A DNA stretch of 64,000 bases from Pedobacter sp. Leaf170 (GCF_920984665.1 NZ_CAKLBP010000003.1:124001-188000), one strand, 5' to 3'. Counted from the stretch's first letter, positions 32,945 to 41,448 are shown. Made by a program: numbers and translations. The notes: generated by a model from the letters alone, not told the origin.

Positions 32945-34151
32945 CAGCGTTACGGTTTGCTTTTTGCAAATTGAAGAACCAAATTACGGATATTAACTGT
33001 ATGCCTGCAAATATAAGCTGATATTCGGTTGGAAATTTTAAAATCAAAACCATTACGAAGCCAAAAACCAATCTGATGTATTCAAATTTTACCAACCAAT
33101 TTTTCTGCTCTAATAACGCACCACAGGTGATAAGGGTGCAAATGGTAAAAAATGCCCCGGAAATTAGCAATAAGTTATCCATTTTGTGGTAGGAAAATAA
33201 TATTGCAGAACCTGCTGCCAGGGCGATTATAAATTGCACCAAAACATATCCAGTTAATTTAGAATGATATGCTGGATTATACTTTTGATAACGGGTCGTA
33301 TCAATTTCTGGCGCATGCTTAAAGCCTCCTAAATGTTCCGGAAACCAGCCCGGAGGTTTTAAAAATACATTGATTTTGTCGCTAAGCTTTGGAGATTGCC
33401 GAGCTGTATTTATTAAATCATCCCAATAATGTAAGTTAGCCCATACCGGATTCCAACTGGCTAGAGGTTTCGTAATTCCAAAATATACCTCTTCTTCTTC
33501 TTTTTGAAAAGTACCAAATAGTCTATCCCAAATAATTAATGTTCCGGCGTGATTTTTATCGATGTATTTTGGGTTAGAACCATGATGAACCCTGTGATGA
33601 GAAGGTGTGTTTAAAATGTATTCTAAAAAACCCATCGATTTAATGGCTCGGGTATGAATCCAGAATTGATAAAGTGTGTTAAAAGAACTTAAAGTTAAAA
33701 ACATAATCGGGTCGAAACCTGCAAAAGCTAAGGGCAAATAAAACACCCAGCTAAACCATCCCTGAAACCAACTTTGACGTAAAGCAACAGTTAAATTATA
33801 CTCTTCAGATTGGTGGTGAACAATATGGGCAGCCCATAGCGCATTAACCTGATGACTCATGCGATGAAACCAATAGTAAAAGAAATCAACACCAATAAAT
33901 AGAATTATCCAAGCCCAAATGGTTTTGGGCATTTCTAAAAGTCGCCAATGTTCGAAAATGTATTTATAACCAAAAAATAATGCGGTTTTCATAAAAATTC
34001 CGGTAAGCTGTTGCCCTATCCCCTGACTTAGATTTGAAATACTATCATTTAGACGATAGTAATTAAGCTTTTTGTAAAAATTATAAGCGAGTTCAACACC
34101 TATCAATATAAAAAATATAGGTACAGATAACGCAATGTAATCCACTTTCAT
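32934..34151 (-). CDS. fatty acid hydroxylase superfamily, alkylglycerol monooxygenase-like
   Basis: A 405-residue membrane di-iron enzyme of the sterol desaturase family. The histidine boxes are HRMSH (His96/His100), HIVHH (His109-His113) and SHHRVHH (around 185-190). The stretch around the second box (HHQSEEYNLTVALRQSW) resembles TMEM195/alkylglycerol monooxygenase more than sterol desaturases. That enzyme cleaves the ether bond of alkylglycerols by hydroxylation and needs tetrahydrobiopterin in animals. About seven hydrophobic segments flank the boxes, with extra helices in the last 120 residues. Its 3' end overlaps the lysoplasmalogenase gene by 11 nt. Alternative: a sterol or carotenoid hydroxylase. 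Confidence 0.75.
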   Translation of the reverse strand: MKVDYIALSVPIFFILIGVELAYNFYKKLNYYRLNDSISNLSQGIGQQLTGIFMKTALFFGYKYIFEHWRLLEMPKTIWAWIILFIGVDFFYYWFHRMSHQVNALWAAHIVHHQSEEYNLTVALRQSWFQGWFSWVFYLPLAFAGFDPIMFLTLSSFNTLYQFWIHTRAIKSMGFLEYILNTPSHHRVHHGSNPKYIDKNHAGTLIIWDRLFGTFQKEEEEVYFGITKPLASWNPVWANLHYWDDLINTARQSPKLSDKINVFLKPPGWFPEHLGGFKHAPEIDTTRYQKYNPAYHSKLTGYVLVQFIIALAAGSAILFSYHKMDNLLLISGAFFTICTLITCGALLEQKNWLVKFEYIRLVFGFVMVLILKFPTEYQLIFAGIQLISVIWFFNLQKANRNADED

Positions 34152-34258
34152 AAAGAAGAAAAATATATTTGGTTAGAAATATTAAGCTACAAATTAATCA
34201 TAAAATGGAATATTTGCCTCATTTTTTAATCGATTTTGTAAATCATCATTTATTAAAA

Positions 34259-34945
34259 TTAGGTTACCCGCGTTTCTTTTATAGATTTTACCCACTTAGT
34301 TTTTTCACATGTTTTACAAATGTGCTTAGGGCTGGGTTTTAATTCTTCTGTAAACCCACAGAAACTGCACGAATAATAACCATACTCAGAAATCACATCT
34401 GCTCTTTCGTCAAAATTATCCGGTAATATTGGCAAGCCGTATTTCACATCCTCGTCTTTATAAAAGAAGATGCTCAATTCCCCCGATGTTTCGATGATGG
34501 TTAATTCTACTTGCCCCAAATGTGTAATATGCTGTTGCCTAAGTTCTGCGAAGAATTCATCCTGCGCCATTTGTTCTTTTTTAAAATTTTCTATCGAAAA
34601 TCTCCCATCTCTTATTAAATAAATTGATTTTCCTTCTACAATTTCTTCAATCTTCTTGCTTTTACCAACCAGATACGCCGTAATTTTGTATGCGCTAACC
34701 ACAACTGCAAACACAAAGAGTGCCGAGCCTAAGCCTACTTCTTTATAAAACATGGGGTCGCCGGCAGCAGAACCTAAACTGATGATTACAACAAGCTCGA
34801 AAACAGAAAGTTGTTTTACACCTCGTTTGCCGAGTAAACGTAAGCTGATTAAAATGATAAGGTACATCAAGAATGTTCTAATCATAATTTCCGGGATGAA
34901 ATTCCAGTTTTCATCTCCAAATAACATTTTTTCGAAATCGGGCAT
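34259..34945 (-). CDS. DUF421 (YetF-like) membrane protein with zinc-ribbon tail
   Basis: A 228-residue protein with three N-terminal membrane helices (about residues 18-85), including RLLGKRGVKQLSVFELVVIISLGSAAGD, the YcaP/YetF family core. A cytosolic DUF421 beta domain follows (GKSIYLIRDGRFSIENFKKEQMAQDEF). The last 40 residues carry CSFCGF...HICKTCEK, two CxxC pairs that look like a small zinc or rubredoxin-like knuckle, an addition not present in the short family members I know. Function of the family is unsettled. No operon partner; the gene diverges from the receiver gene. Confidence 0.75.
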   Translation of the reverse strand: MPDFEKMLFGDENWNFIPEIMIRTFLMYLIILISLRLLGKRGVKQLSVFELVVIISLGSAAGDPMFYKEVGLGSALFVFAVVVSAYKITAYLVGKSKKIEEIVEGKSIYLIRDGRFSIENFKKEQMAQDEFFAELRQQHITHLGQVELTIIETSGELSIFFYKDEDVKYGLPILPDNFDERADVISEYGYYSCSFCGFTEELKPSPKHICKTCEKTKWVKSIKETRVT

Positions 34946-35077
34946 AAATAGCTTTGCTTTTTATAATAAACCCTTTTTTCTTTGCTAATGTTTAAATCTT
35001 ATCAAAATACTGTTTGGTTAAAACATTATCACTAAAACATTGTATTAGGAGAGTATTTACAATAAAAATTATTCCCT

Positions 35078-35440
35078 TTGAAAAGAGTACTGGTTGTTGA
35101 TGATGATCCTGACATTTTAGAAGTTTTTCAGCTGGCCTTAGAGGCCGAACATTATAGCGTTTATCCACTATTATCACCTCGTTACATTTTTAAAACTGTA
35201 AAAGATTTTAATCCTGATTTGATTATTTTAGATATTATGTTAAATGGAATGGATGGACGAGCGGTATTTAAACAATTGAAATTAAATCCAGAAACAGAAA
35301 ATATACCTGTAATTATGGCCTCTGCCAGATATGATGAAAGCTATATTGCATCTCAGGAATATCATCCAGATGATTATTTAGAGAAACCCTTTAACGTTTA
35401 TACAATGCTTAAAAAAGTAAGTGCATTAACCCAAAACTAA
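35078..35440 (+). CDS. single-domain response regulator (TTG start)
   Basis: A 120-residue stand-alone receiver with no output domain. DDD at 8-10 and Asp52 (DLIILDIML) form the acidic pocket, with Lys in LEKPFNVYTM as the conserved lysine. The only usable start is TTG at 35078: an in-frame TAA stands 13-15 nt upstream, and no ATG or GTG occurs before the acidic pocket. It would relay phosphate from a histidine kinase elsewhere or act by protein binding. The barrel gene follows 5 nt after the stop and may be co-transcribed. Confidence 0.85.
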   Translation: MKRVLVVDDDPDILEVFQLALEAEHYSVYPLLSPRYIFKTVKDFNPDLIILDIMLNGMDGRAVFKQLKLNPETENIPVIMASARYDESYIASQEYHPDDYLEKPFNVYTMLKKVSALTQN

Positions 35441-35445
35441 CAAAT

Positions 35446-36075
35446 ATGAATTTTAAAATCCCTAGCCTTTTAGCAATATGTTTAATGGCTGTTTCAATCA
35501 ACATTAAAGCACAAACTGGCAGACCAGACAAGCTTTATTCTATGAGTGGTATCGGCTTTGCTTTTCCTGTTGGAGAAACTGCCGATTATTTAAAACCTAA
35601 ATTTTCGACTTCGCTGGGTTTAAATCTAGGTTTAGGAAATGGCGGACTGTTTTTATATCCAAAAGTTAGTTTACATGCTTTTGAATTTAACCAAATTACT
35701 CCTGATGCAGGATTTAATTACACCCTTCAAAAAGGTCGTTCAACTACATATCTTTTAAATGTTGCCTTAGGTTATCGAAAAATAGTAGATAAATGGGCTT
35801 TTTATGGTTTCGCCGGTGGCGGTGGCGGCTTTATTCTCACTCCACAAGCCGCGGTAAATGCTCAAAACTTACAAGTAACAATGAGTAATAAATCAAACAC
35901 AACCGGAATTATTGAAGCTGGTGGAGGTATTGAGTACAATTTGGGTGGTGCAGCTTTCTTTGTTGAAACGAGTTACATGTACGGCACAAGTAAAATACAA
36001 AACAGAACTTTTAATACTGTTCCTATTGCAATTGGTATAAAACCAAATTTGAGCAAATTATTAAATAAACTATAA
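35446..36075 (+). CDS. outer-membrane beta-barrel protein
   Basis: A 209-residue protein with signal peptide (cleavage after INIKAQ). The body is of alternating hydrophobic strands with glycine-rich turns (GFAFPVGETADYL, LNLGLGNGGLFLYPKVSLHAF, YGFAGGGGGFIL, IIEAGGGIEYNLGGAAFFVETSYMYG), consistent with an eight-stranded porin-like or OmpW/OmpX-like fold. It lacks the final aromatic residue (it ends LSKLLNKL), so the last strand may be IAIGIKPNL. The ligand is unknown. Starts 5 nt after the receiver gene. Confidence 0.7.
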   Translation: MNFKIPSLLAICLMAVSINIKAQTGRPDKLYSMSGIGFAFPVGETADYLKPKFSTSLGLNLGLGNGGLFLYPKVSLHAFEFNQITPDAGFNYTLQKGRSTTYLLNVALGYRKIVDKWAFYGFAGGGGGFILTPQAAVNAQNLQVTMSNKSNTTGIIEAGGGIEYNLGGAAFFVETSYMYGTSKIQNRTFNTVPIAIGIKPNLSKLLNKL

Positions 36076-36096
36076 GTTTTAAGCATACAAAAGTGT

Positions 36097-36130
36097 AGAG
36101 CGACTACGTTAATACGTTAGTCGCTTTTTT
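36097..36130 (+). terminator. rho-independent terminator after barrel gene
   Basis: AGCGACTA...TAGTCGCT with a short middle section, followed by seven Ts. Confidence 0.8.
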
Positions 36131-36197
36131 TCTATCCAAATTTTAAAAGCTAAAAAATTTATCTTGAAAAGCATTTTTATTACTAAATATTTTAGTA

Positions 36198-36205
36198 TAA
36201 ATTTG
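36198..36205 (+). promoter_or_regulatory. -7 promoter element (TAAATTTG)
   Basis: Exact match to TAnnTTTG, 16 nt before the ATG of the exonuclease/GIY-YIG gene. A T-rich stretch lies at the -33 distance but has no exact TTTG. Confidence 0.45.
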
Positions 36206-36221
36206 TGTTCAAATCAATTCA

Positions 36222-37595
36222 ATGTTATACGCAATTGTAGATATAGAAACTACCGGAGGTCATGCATCAGCTAATGGAATAACTGAAGTTGCCATAAACA
36301 TCCATGATGGCAATGAGATTGTCGAGTCTTTTTCAACGCTCATCAATCCGAAACAACATATACCCGATTACATTACAGCATTAACCGGCATTGATAATAA
36401 TATGCTGGCCAATTCGCCTTATTTTGAAGATGTTGCCTTTCAAATTTATCAGCTACTTAATGATAAAGTTTTTGTGGCACACAATGTAAATTTCGATTAT
36501 TCTTTCTTAAAATATCATTTGGGCTACGCTGGTTATGATTTGCAGTGTAAAAAGCTTTGTACAGTTAGGTTAAGTAGGAAACTGATTCCCGGCAAAGCCT
36601 CCTATAGTTTAGGTAAATTATGTAGCAGCTTGCAAATACCTATAGAAAACCGCCACCGTGCTGCAGGTGATGCAAATGCAACCAGTATTTTATTTAACAT
36701 GCTTTTGCTTGCCGATGAAGAGGGTTACATTGCAGAAATGCTTAAAAAGACTTCAAAAGAGCAGGTTTTACCTCCAAATCTTGATAAAGCTGCAATAATA
36801 AAATTACCAAATAAACCTGGTGTATATTATTTTAAAGATAGCAAAGGCAAAATAATATATGTTGGCAAAGCCAAGGATTTAAAAAAACGTGTAACGAGTC
36901 ATTTTACCGGCAATAGACCAAATAAGCAGCGGCAAGATTTTTTGAAGAGCATTTACGATGTTGATTATGTAACCTGTGGAACAGAATTGATGGCGCTAAT
37001 TCTGGAAGCTAATGAAATTAAACGCTTATGGCCAGAAAATAATCGGGCAATGAAGCGCTATGAACATAAATACGACCTATATATTTTCGAAGATCAGAAT
37101 GGCTATTTGCGTTTGGCAATTGATAAGCACAAGAAAAATAATAATCCACTACAAAGTTTTAATAACCTGCTGGAAGGTTATAATTTTTTAAATGCTTTGG
37201 TTGATAAATACCAGCTTTGTGCTAAATTATGTTATCTGCAAAAAACAGCCACTAAATGTGCTGCTCATGAAAACGGACAATGTTTTGGTGCATGCAGCGG
37301 TATAGAAACCGTAGCAATTTATAACAAGAGGTTAAACAAAGCGTTAGAAGAAATCCAAAATTTACAACCCACTTTCGCCTTGGTGGATGAGGGAAGAATG
37401 GACAATGAATTAAGTTGCCTGGTTGTTGAAAAAGGTAAATTTTATGGCATGGGCTATTTTACAGAAAAAAATTATCTGGAAGATGGTTTAGCCCCATTAA
37501 AGAATGATTTATCAGTTTACCAATCAAATAGTTATATTCTTAATTTAATACTAAATCACGCAGAGCAGCATCCTCAAAAGTTATATAAACTTTAA
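36222..37595 (+). CDS. DnaQ-type exonuclease fused to GIY-YIG nuclease
   Basis: A 457-residue fusion. Residues 1-170 are a DEDDh 3'-5' exonuclease: VDIETTG with Asp7 and Glu9, HNVNFDYSFL, and HRAAGDANAT. Residues about 195-290 are a GIY-YIG endonuclease like the UvrC N-terminal domain: PGVYYFKDSKGKIIYVGKAK, KKRVTSHF and the metal-binding glutamate in LILEANEIKRLWPENN. The last 170 residues resemble the UvrC-like linker with CAKLCYLQ...CFGACSG cysteines but have no helix-hairpin-helix. Such Cho-like fusions occur in Bacteroidota and actinobacteria and are thought to act in DNA repair alongside UvrABC. All catalytic residues I can place are present. Confidence 0.88.
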   Translation: MLYAIVDIETTGGHASANGITEVAINIHDGNEIVESFSTLINPKQHIPDYITALTGIDNNMLANSPYFEDVAFQIYQLLNDKVFVAHNVNFDYSFLKYHLGYAGYDLQCKKLCTVRLSRKLIPGKASYSLGKLCSSLQIPIENRHRAAGDANATSILFNMLLLADEEGYIAEMLKKTSKEQVLPPNLDKAAIIKLPNKPGVYYFKDSKGKIIYVGKAKDLKKRVTSHFTGNRPNKQRQDFLKSIYDVDYVTCGTELMALILEANEIKRLWPENNRAMKRYEHKYDLYIFEDQNGYLRLAIDKHKKNNNPLQSFNNLLEGYNFLNALVDKYQLCAKLCYLQKTATKCAAHENGQCFGACSGIETVAIYNKRLNKALEEIQNLQPTFALVDEGRMDNELSCLVVEKGKFYGMGYFTEKNYLEDGLAPLKNDLSVYQSNSYILNLILNHAEQHPQKLYKL

Positions 37596-37692
37596 AAAGG
37601 CAAAATAAAACCTGCATAAATGCGCTTTTTACTTCGTTTTTATCTATTTTGAACAAGCTATTTAGCATTTAATTTTAATCAAATATAAAATC

Positions 37693-38109
37693 ATGATAAA
37701 ATCAATCTGGATAAATCTTCCTGTTAAAGATGTTAGTAAATCGAAAGATTTTTTTACAAAACTTGGCTTCAGCCAAAATTTGCAATATGGTGTAAGGGAA
37801 GATTCAGCCTCTTTTTTTATGGGCGAAAGTAATCTTGTATTAATGCTTTTTGAAAAATCATTATATGAAAGTTTTGCAGATAGCGATGTGGCAGATAACA
37901 TTTCTGGAAATGAGGTATTGTTCTCGTTTGATGCCGAAAGCCCTGAGGAAGTTGACGAATTAGCTCAAAAAGTTTTAAATGCCGGTGGCACATTGTATGC
38001 TAAACCAGGTTATAAAGATGGCTGGATGTATGGGTGCGGTTTTGTTGATTTAGATGGACAACGCTGGAATATTTTATACATGGACATTAGTAAGATGCCA
38101 TTAGGGTAA
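37693..38109 (+). CDS. VOC-fold (glyoxalase/bleomycin-resistance type) protein
   Basis: A 138-residue protein with two beta-alpha-beta-beta-beta modules. The first is IKSIWINLPVKDVSKSKDFFTKLGF. The second ends GYKDGWMYGCGFVDLDGQRWNILYMD, where GxGFxDxDGxxW is the usual VOC C-terminal motif. The glutamate/histidine metal ligands of true glyoxalase I are not obvious, so substrate and metal are unknown. Possibly a cytosolic resistance or dioxygenase-like protein. It is the first of two small proteins, with the SRPBCC gene 70 nt downstream. Confidence 0.8.
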   Translation: MIKSIWINLPVKDVSKSKDFFTKLGFSQNLQYGVREDSASFFMGESNLVLMLFEKSLYESFADSDVADNISGNEVLFSFDAESPEEVDELAQKVLNAGGTLYAKPGYKDGWMYGCGFVDLDGQRWNILYMDISKMPLG

Positions 38110-38179
38110 TCTTACATAACAAATTGAAAAATAACACTTTATTAATACTTAATTAAATAATTAAGTAAAATTTATCATC

Positions 38180-38614
38180 ATGAATAAAGAACCTTTAATT
38201 GTAGAAAAAGTGTACAATGTACCAGCTGTAAAAGTTTGGGATGCATTAACTAACATCGAAAAAATTAAAAAGTGGTACTTTCAGATAGATGATTTTAAAG
38301 CTAAAGTTGGTTTTAAATTTGATTTTGTTGGCGGTCCGGATGATGGTCCGCAATATTTGCATCTTTGCGAAATCACAAAGGTTGAGGAAAAAAAATTAAT
38401 TGCCTACACCTGGAGGTATGATAATTATCCTGGTAATTCAGAAATCACCTGGCAATTATTTGATAATGGCGATACTACCCAGTTAAAATTAACGCATGTG
38501 GGTTTAGAAACCTTTAAAGAAAACGGAAAAGATTTTGTAAAAGAAAACTTTAAAAGTGGTTGGTCTTATTTTTTAAACGATGCATTACAGGCATATTTAG
38601 AACCAACAGCATAA
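38180..38614 (+). CDS. SRPBCC/AHSA1-type protein
   Basis: A 144-residue helix-grip protein beginning KEPLIVEKVYNVPAVKVWDALTNIEKIKKWYF, the standard first strand, helix and tryptophan loop of activator-of-Hsp90 type domains. ITWQLFDNGDTTQLKLTHVGLE and a long C-terminal helix GWSYFLNDALQAYL follow. Homologous proteins often sit next to ArsR regulators or VOC proteins, and here a VOC gene precedes. A ligand-binding or chaperone-like role is likely but undetermined. Confidence 0.8.
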   Translation: MNKEPLIVEKVYNVPAVKVWDALTNIEKIKKWYFQIDDFKAKVGFKFDFVGGPDDGPQYLHLCEITKVEEKKLIAYTWRYDNYPGNSEITWQLFDNGDTTQLKLTHVGLETFKENGKDFVKENFKSGWSYFLNDALQAYLEPTA

Positions 38615-38655
38615 AAAAAGGCAGTGTCAACGATAATTTGATGCTGCTTTTTAGA

Positions 38656-39102
38656 TTATGCTAAATTATATTTTTTTAAAAGTTCAGCTACAGTTTTATC
38701 CGTTTTAAAGGTTATTTCTTCAATATTTAAGTTTTCAATTTTCACCCATCTAAAAGCTTGTAAAACCTCCCCTTCTGAATCAAAATCGTATATTTTAGTT
38801 TTAAATGCCAGTTCTAATGGTGCCTTTTCTTTTACTAAATAATATACGCTAATCACCTGACTATCATTAAATGATGATTTTTCAAAAAAATCGGTGGTAT
38901 AAAAATGAGAGATAACATCGATTTCTGCATTGCATTCCTCCATAAATTCTCTTTTCAAGCCATCAATTAATCCTTCGCCAAACTCTAAACCACCTCCTGG
39001 AAACTTGCTAAATCTAAAGCCATACTCCTCCTCATCGCTAACCAAAACCTCGTTATTTTGATTAATCAATAAGCCGTAAACTCTAACGTTAAAGTAACTC
39101 AT
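38656..39102 (-). CDS. Nudix hydrolase
   Basis: A 148-residue Nudix domain. The box reads GGGLEFGEGLIDGLKREFMEE, cut here to the spacing G-x5-E-x7-REFMEE, with the metal-binding glutamates intact; the consensus final G is Asn. It would hydrolyse a nucleoside diphosphate linked to another moiety, substrate unknown. The ATG overlaps the 3' end of the upstream CDF transporter gene by 14 nt, so the two are co-translated. The 3' end is followed by a weak inverted repeat shared with the convergent SRPBCC gene. Confidence 0.88.
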   Translation of the reverse strand: MSYFNVRVYGLLINQNNEVLVSDEEEYGFRFSKFPGGGLEFGEGLIDGLKREFMEECNAEIDVISHFYTTDFFEKSSFNDSQVISVYYLVKEKAPLELAFKTKIYDFDSEGEVLQAFRWVKIENLNIEEITFKTDKTVAELLKKYNLA

Positions 39103-40075
39103 TCTCGAAATGCTTTTTATTTTTTATCACAATTTCTGGTGTCCAAACAATTTCTTTATTAAAAGCTTCCTTTCTAACCGGGCACTCGCTCATGTGGCAA
39201 TAATTGCAACACTCGGGTAAACATGGGTCTGCGTGTATAAAAAGCTCTGCCTTTCTTACGCCACTTTTATTAATGAGTTCGTCTATTTGCGATATTTCCC
39301 TATGCACCTGGTTTAAATCGAAATAGTAAGGCAACGTTACATGACAATCGATATGAAATTCATGACCGTATTGCTGCGTTCTCAGATTATGAACATCTAT
39401 CCATGGATTATGTCTGTTTTTTTGTAAAACATCAACAACTTCTTCAACCAAAGTAAAATCACTTTCATCCATTAAACCACCAACCGAGCCACGGGTTAAT
39501 TTATAACCAGAATAAACAATGTATAAACCAGCCAAAACAGAAAGTAAACTATCTAACCAAATTATATTTGTCAGTTGAATTAATATTAAACCAACCACAA
39601 GCGCAATACTTGTGTAAGTATCTGTTAGTAAATGCTTTCCGTCAGCTTCGAGCGTTATAGAGTGTTCATTTTTACCTACCTTAATCAGGTACAAACCAAC
39701 AACCATATTGATAAATCCGGTAACACCGATAATTATTGTACCCTGTAATAACTGCTCAATTGGGTGCGGATAAATTAAATTGTAAGAAGATTTAAAAATA
39801 ATTATCACACCGGCAATAAGTATCAAAATACCTTCTACAAAGGCAGAAAAAAATTCAACCTTACCATGCCCGTAAGGATGGTTTTCATCGCGAGGCTGAG
39901 TGCTTAAATAGATGCTATAAAAGGCAAAACTGCCTGCAATAACGTTTACAATACTTTCGGCGGCATCTGTTAATATAGCATTAGAGTTTGTTATAAAATA
40001 TGCCGTAAACTTGGCAAGCATTAAAACAACACTTACTACAAGAGATAAAATTATAGCTTTCTTCTTTACCGTCAC
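39089..40075 (-). CDS. cation diffusion facilitator (CDF) transporter
   Basis: A 328-residue protein with about five to six membrane helices (residues 8-190) and a C-terminal cytosolic domain. Helix 2 contains SNAILTDAAESIVNVIAG, where the first metal-site residue is Asn and Asp/Glu follow. HPYGHGKVEFFSAF is the family signature. The soluble part carries IDCHVTLPYYFDL and a terminal CLPECCNYCHMSECPVR cluster with six cysteines, likely a metal-binding tail. CDF proteins export Zn, Co, Fe or Mn against protons; the ion is unknown. The start codon is GTG (complement of 40073-40075), as no ATG is near. Overlaps the Nudix gene. Confidence 0.88.
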   Translation of the reverse strand: MTVKKKAIILSLVVSVVLMLAKFTAYFITNSNAILTDAAESIVNVIAGSFAFYSIYLSTQPRDENHPYGHGKVEFFSAFVEGILILIAGVIIIFKSSYNLIYPHPIEQLLQGTIIIGVTGFINMVVGLYLIKVGKNEHSITLEADGKHLLTDTYTSIALVVGLILIQLTNIIWLDSLLSVLAGLYIVYSGYKLTRGSVGGLMDESDFTLVEEVVDVLQKNRHNPWIDVHNLRTQQYGHEFHIDCHVTLPYYFDLNQVHREISQIDELINKSGVRKAELFIHADPCLPECCNYCHMSECPVRKEAFNKEIVWTPEIVIKNKKHFENELL

Positions 40076-40161
40076 AAGGATTTTTTTTCAAATTTACGCT
40101 TAATGGTACAATTTAGTTGATAAAAAAAACTGTTTTTTAGTGCAGAATAATATTTGGTTTA

Positions 40162-40169
40162 TATATTTG
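40162..40169 (+). promoter_or_regulatory. -7 promoter element (TATATTTG)
   Basis: Exact TAnnTTTG followed by CG, 19 nt before the ATG of the aminotransferase gene. No TTTG at the -33 position. Confidence 0.45.
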
Positions 40170-40187
40170 CGTTCAAAGTAATTATCC

Positions 40188-41384
40188 ATGAGCATCTTAT
40201 CAAATAGAATCAATAGTTTATCAGAATCTGCAACGCTTAAAATGACTAAGCTTGGACGCGAACTTGCATCTAAAGGTATTAACATTATCAGCTTAAGTGT
40301 TGGCGAACCAGATTTTAATACTCCAGACCACGTTAAAAATGCTGCAAAAACAGCTTTAGACGAAAATTACACGAGATATTCTCCTGTACCGGGCTATCCA
40401 GATTTACGTCAGGCGATTGTGAACAAACTTAAAACTGAGAATAATTTAGATTACGATGTTGCTCAAATTGTAGTATCTACAGGTGCAAAGCAGTCTTTAT
40501 CAAACGTTATTCTTACCTTAATAAACCCAGGCGATCAGGTAATTATTCCCACACCATATTGGGTGTCGTATTCTGAAATGGTAACGTTAGCAGAAGGTGA
40601 ATCGGTTTTTATTGATACAGACCTGGAAAGTAATTTCAAAATTACACCCGAACAATTAGAAGCAGCAATTACACCAAAAACTAAGCTTTTTATGTTTTCT
40701 TCGCCATGTAATCCTACTGGTTCGGTTTACAATAAGGCAGAGCTCGAGGCATTGGCAAAGGTTTTCGAAAAGCATCCTAATATTTTTATCCTATCGGATG
40801 AAATTTACGAACATATTAATTTTGTGGATAGACACGAATCTATTGCGCAATTTGATAGCATTAAAGACCGTGTAATTATTGTTAATGGTTTCTCCAAGGC
40901 ATTTGCAATGACGGGTTGGAGATTGGGTTACATCGCAGCAAATAAAGAAATTGCAGCAGCAAACGATAAACTACAAGGTCAAACAACTTCAGGAACTTGT
41001 TCTATAGCGCAAAGAGCTGGTATAGTAGCTTATGAGCAAGGTTTAGAAAGTGTTTTAAAAATGAAAGAAGCATTTCTTCGCCGTCGTGAGCTTGTATATA
41101 ATTTATTAAATGAAATACCTGGTGTTAAAACAAACCTGCCAGATGGAGCATTTTATTTCTTTCCGGAAATTAGTTCATTTTTCGGCAAAAAGGATGCTGA
41201 TGGGAATGTGATTAAAGATTCATCAGATTTAGCCTTATACTTATTAAACGTGGGCCATGTTGCAACTGTTGGAGGTGACTCTTTCGGAAACAATAACTAC
41301 ATCCGTTTATCATACGCGGCATCAGATGAAAGTTTGGTTGAAGCGCTTAGAAGAATCAAGGAAGCTTTAGGAAAATTAAACTAG
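40188..41384 (+). CDS. class I/II pyridoxal-phosphate aminotransferase (AspC-like)
   Basis: A 398-residue fold-I enzyme. SVGEPDFNTPDHVKNAA at the N terminus, SSPCNPTGSVYN, LSDEIYEHI and NGFSKAFAMTGWRLGYIA, with the PLP-binding lysine in SKAFAMTG, are the family landmarks. A terminal FGNNNYIRLSYAAS carries the substrate-carboxylate arginine. This is the aspartate/aromatic aminotransferase Ib subgroup; exact substrate is not fixed by motifs. Cytosolic. A strong terminator follows. Confidence 0.92.
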   Translation: MSILSNRINSLSESATLKMTKLGRELASKGINIISLSVGEPDFNTPDHVKNAAKTALDENYTRYSPVPGYPDLRQAIVNKLKTENNLDYDVAQIVVSTGAKQSLSNVILTLINPGDQVIIPTPYWVSYSEMVTLAEGESVFIDTDLESNFKITPEQLEAAITPKTKLFMFSSPCNPTGSVYNKAELEALAKVFEKHPNIFILSDEIYEHINFVDRHESIAQFDSIKDRVIIVNGFSKAFAMTGWRLGYIAANKEIAAANDKLQGQTTSGTCSIAQRAGIVAYEQGLESVLKMKEAFLRRRELVYNLLNEIPGVKTNLPDGAFYFFPEISSFFGKKDADGNVIKDSSDLALYLLNVGHVATVGGDSFGNNNYIRLSYAASDESLVEALRRIKEALGKLN

Positions 41385-41398
41385 GAATGCCTTCAAAC

Positions 41399-41434
41399 AA
41401 AAAAACTCTGCTAAAAATTAGCAGAGTTTTTTTT
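41399..41434. terminator. bidirectional terminator
   Basis: AAAAAACTCTGCTAAAAATT continues to AGCAGAGTTTTTTTT. A perfect stem with As before and Ts after, placed between two convergent genes. Confidence 0.9.
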
Positions 41435-41448
41435 ATGTCCTAAAATTC

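Noticed and set aside
38615-38655. Weak hairpin AAAAAGGCAG...CTGCTTTTT between SRPBCC and Nudix genes
   Set aside because: Only a 4-5 bp GC-containing stem with a long loop; not strong enough to call a terminator.
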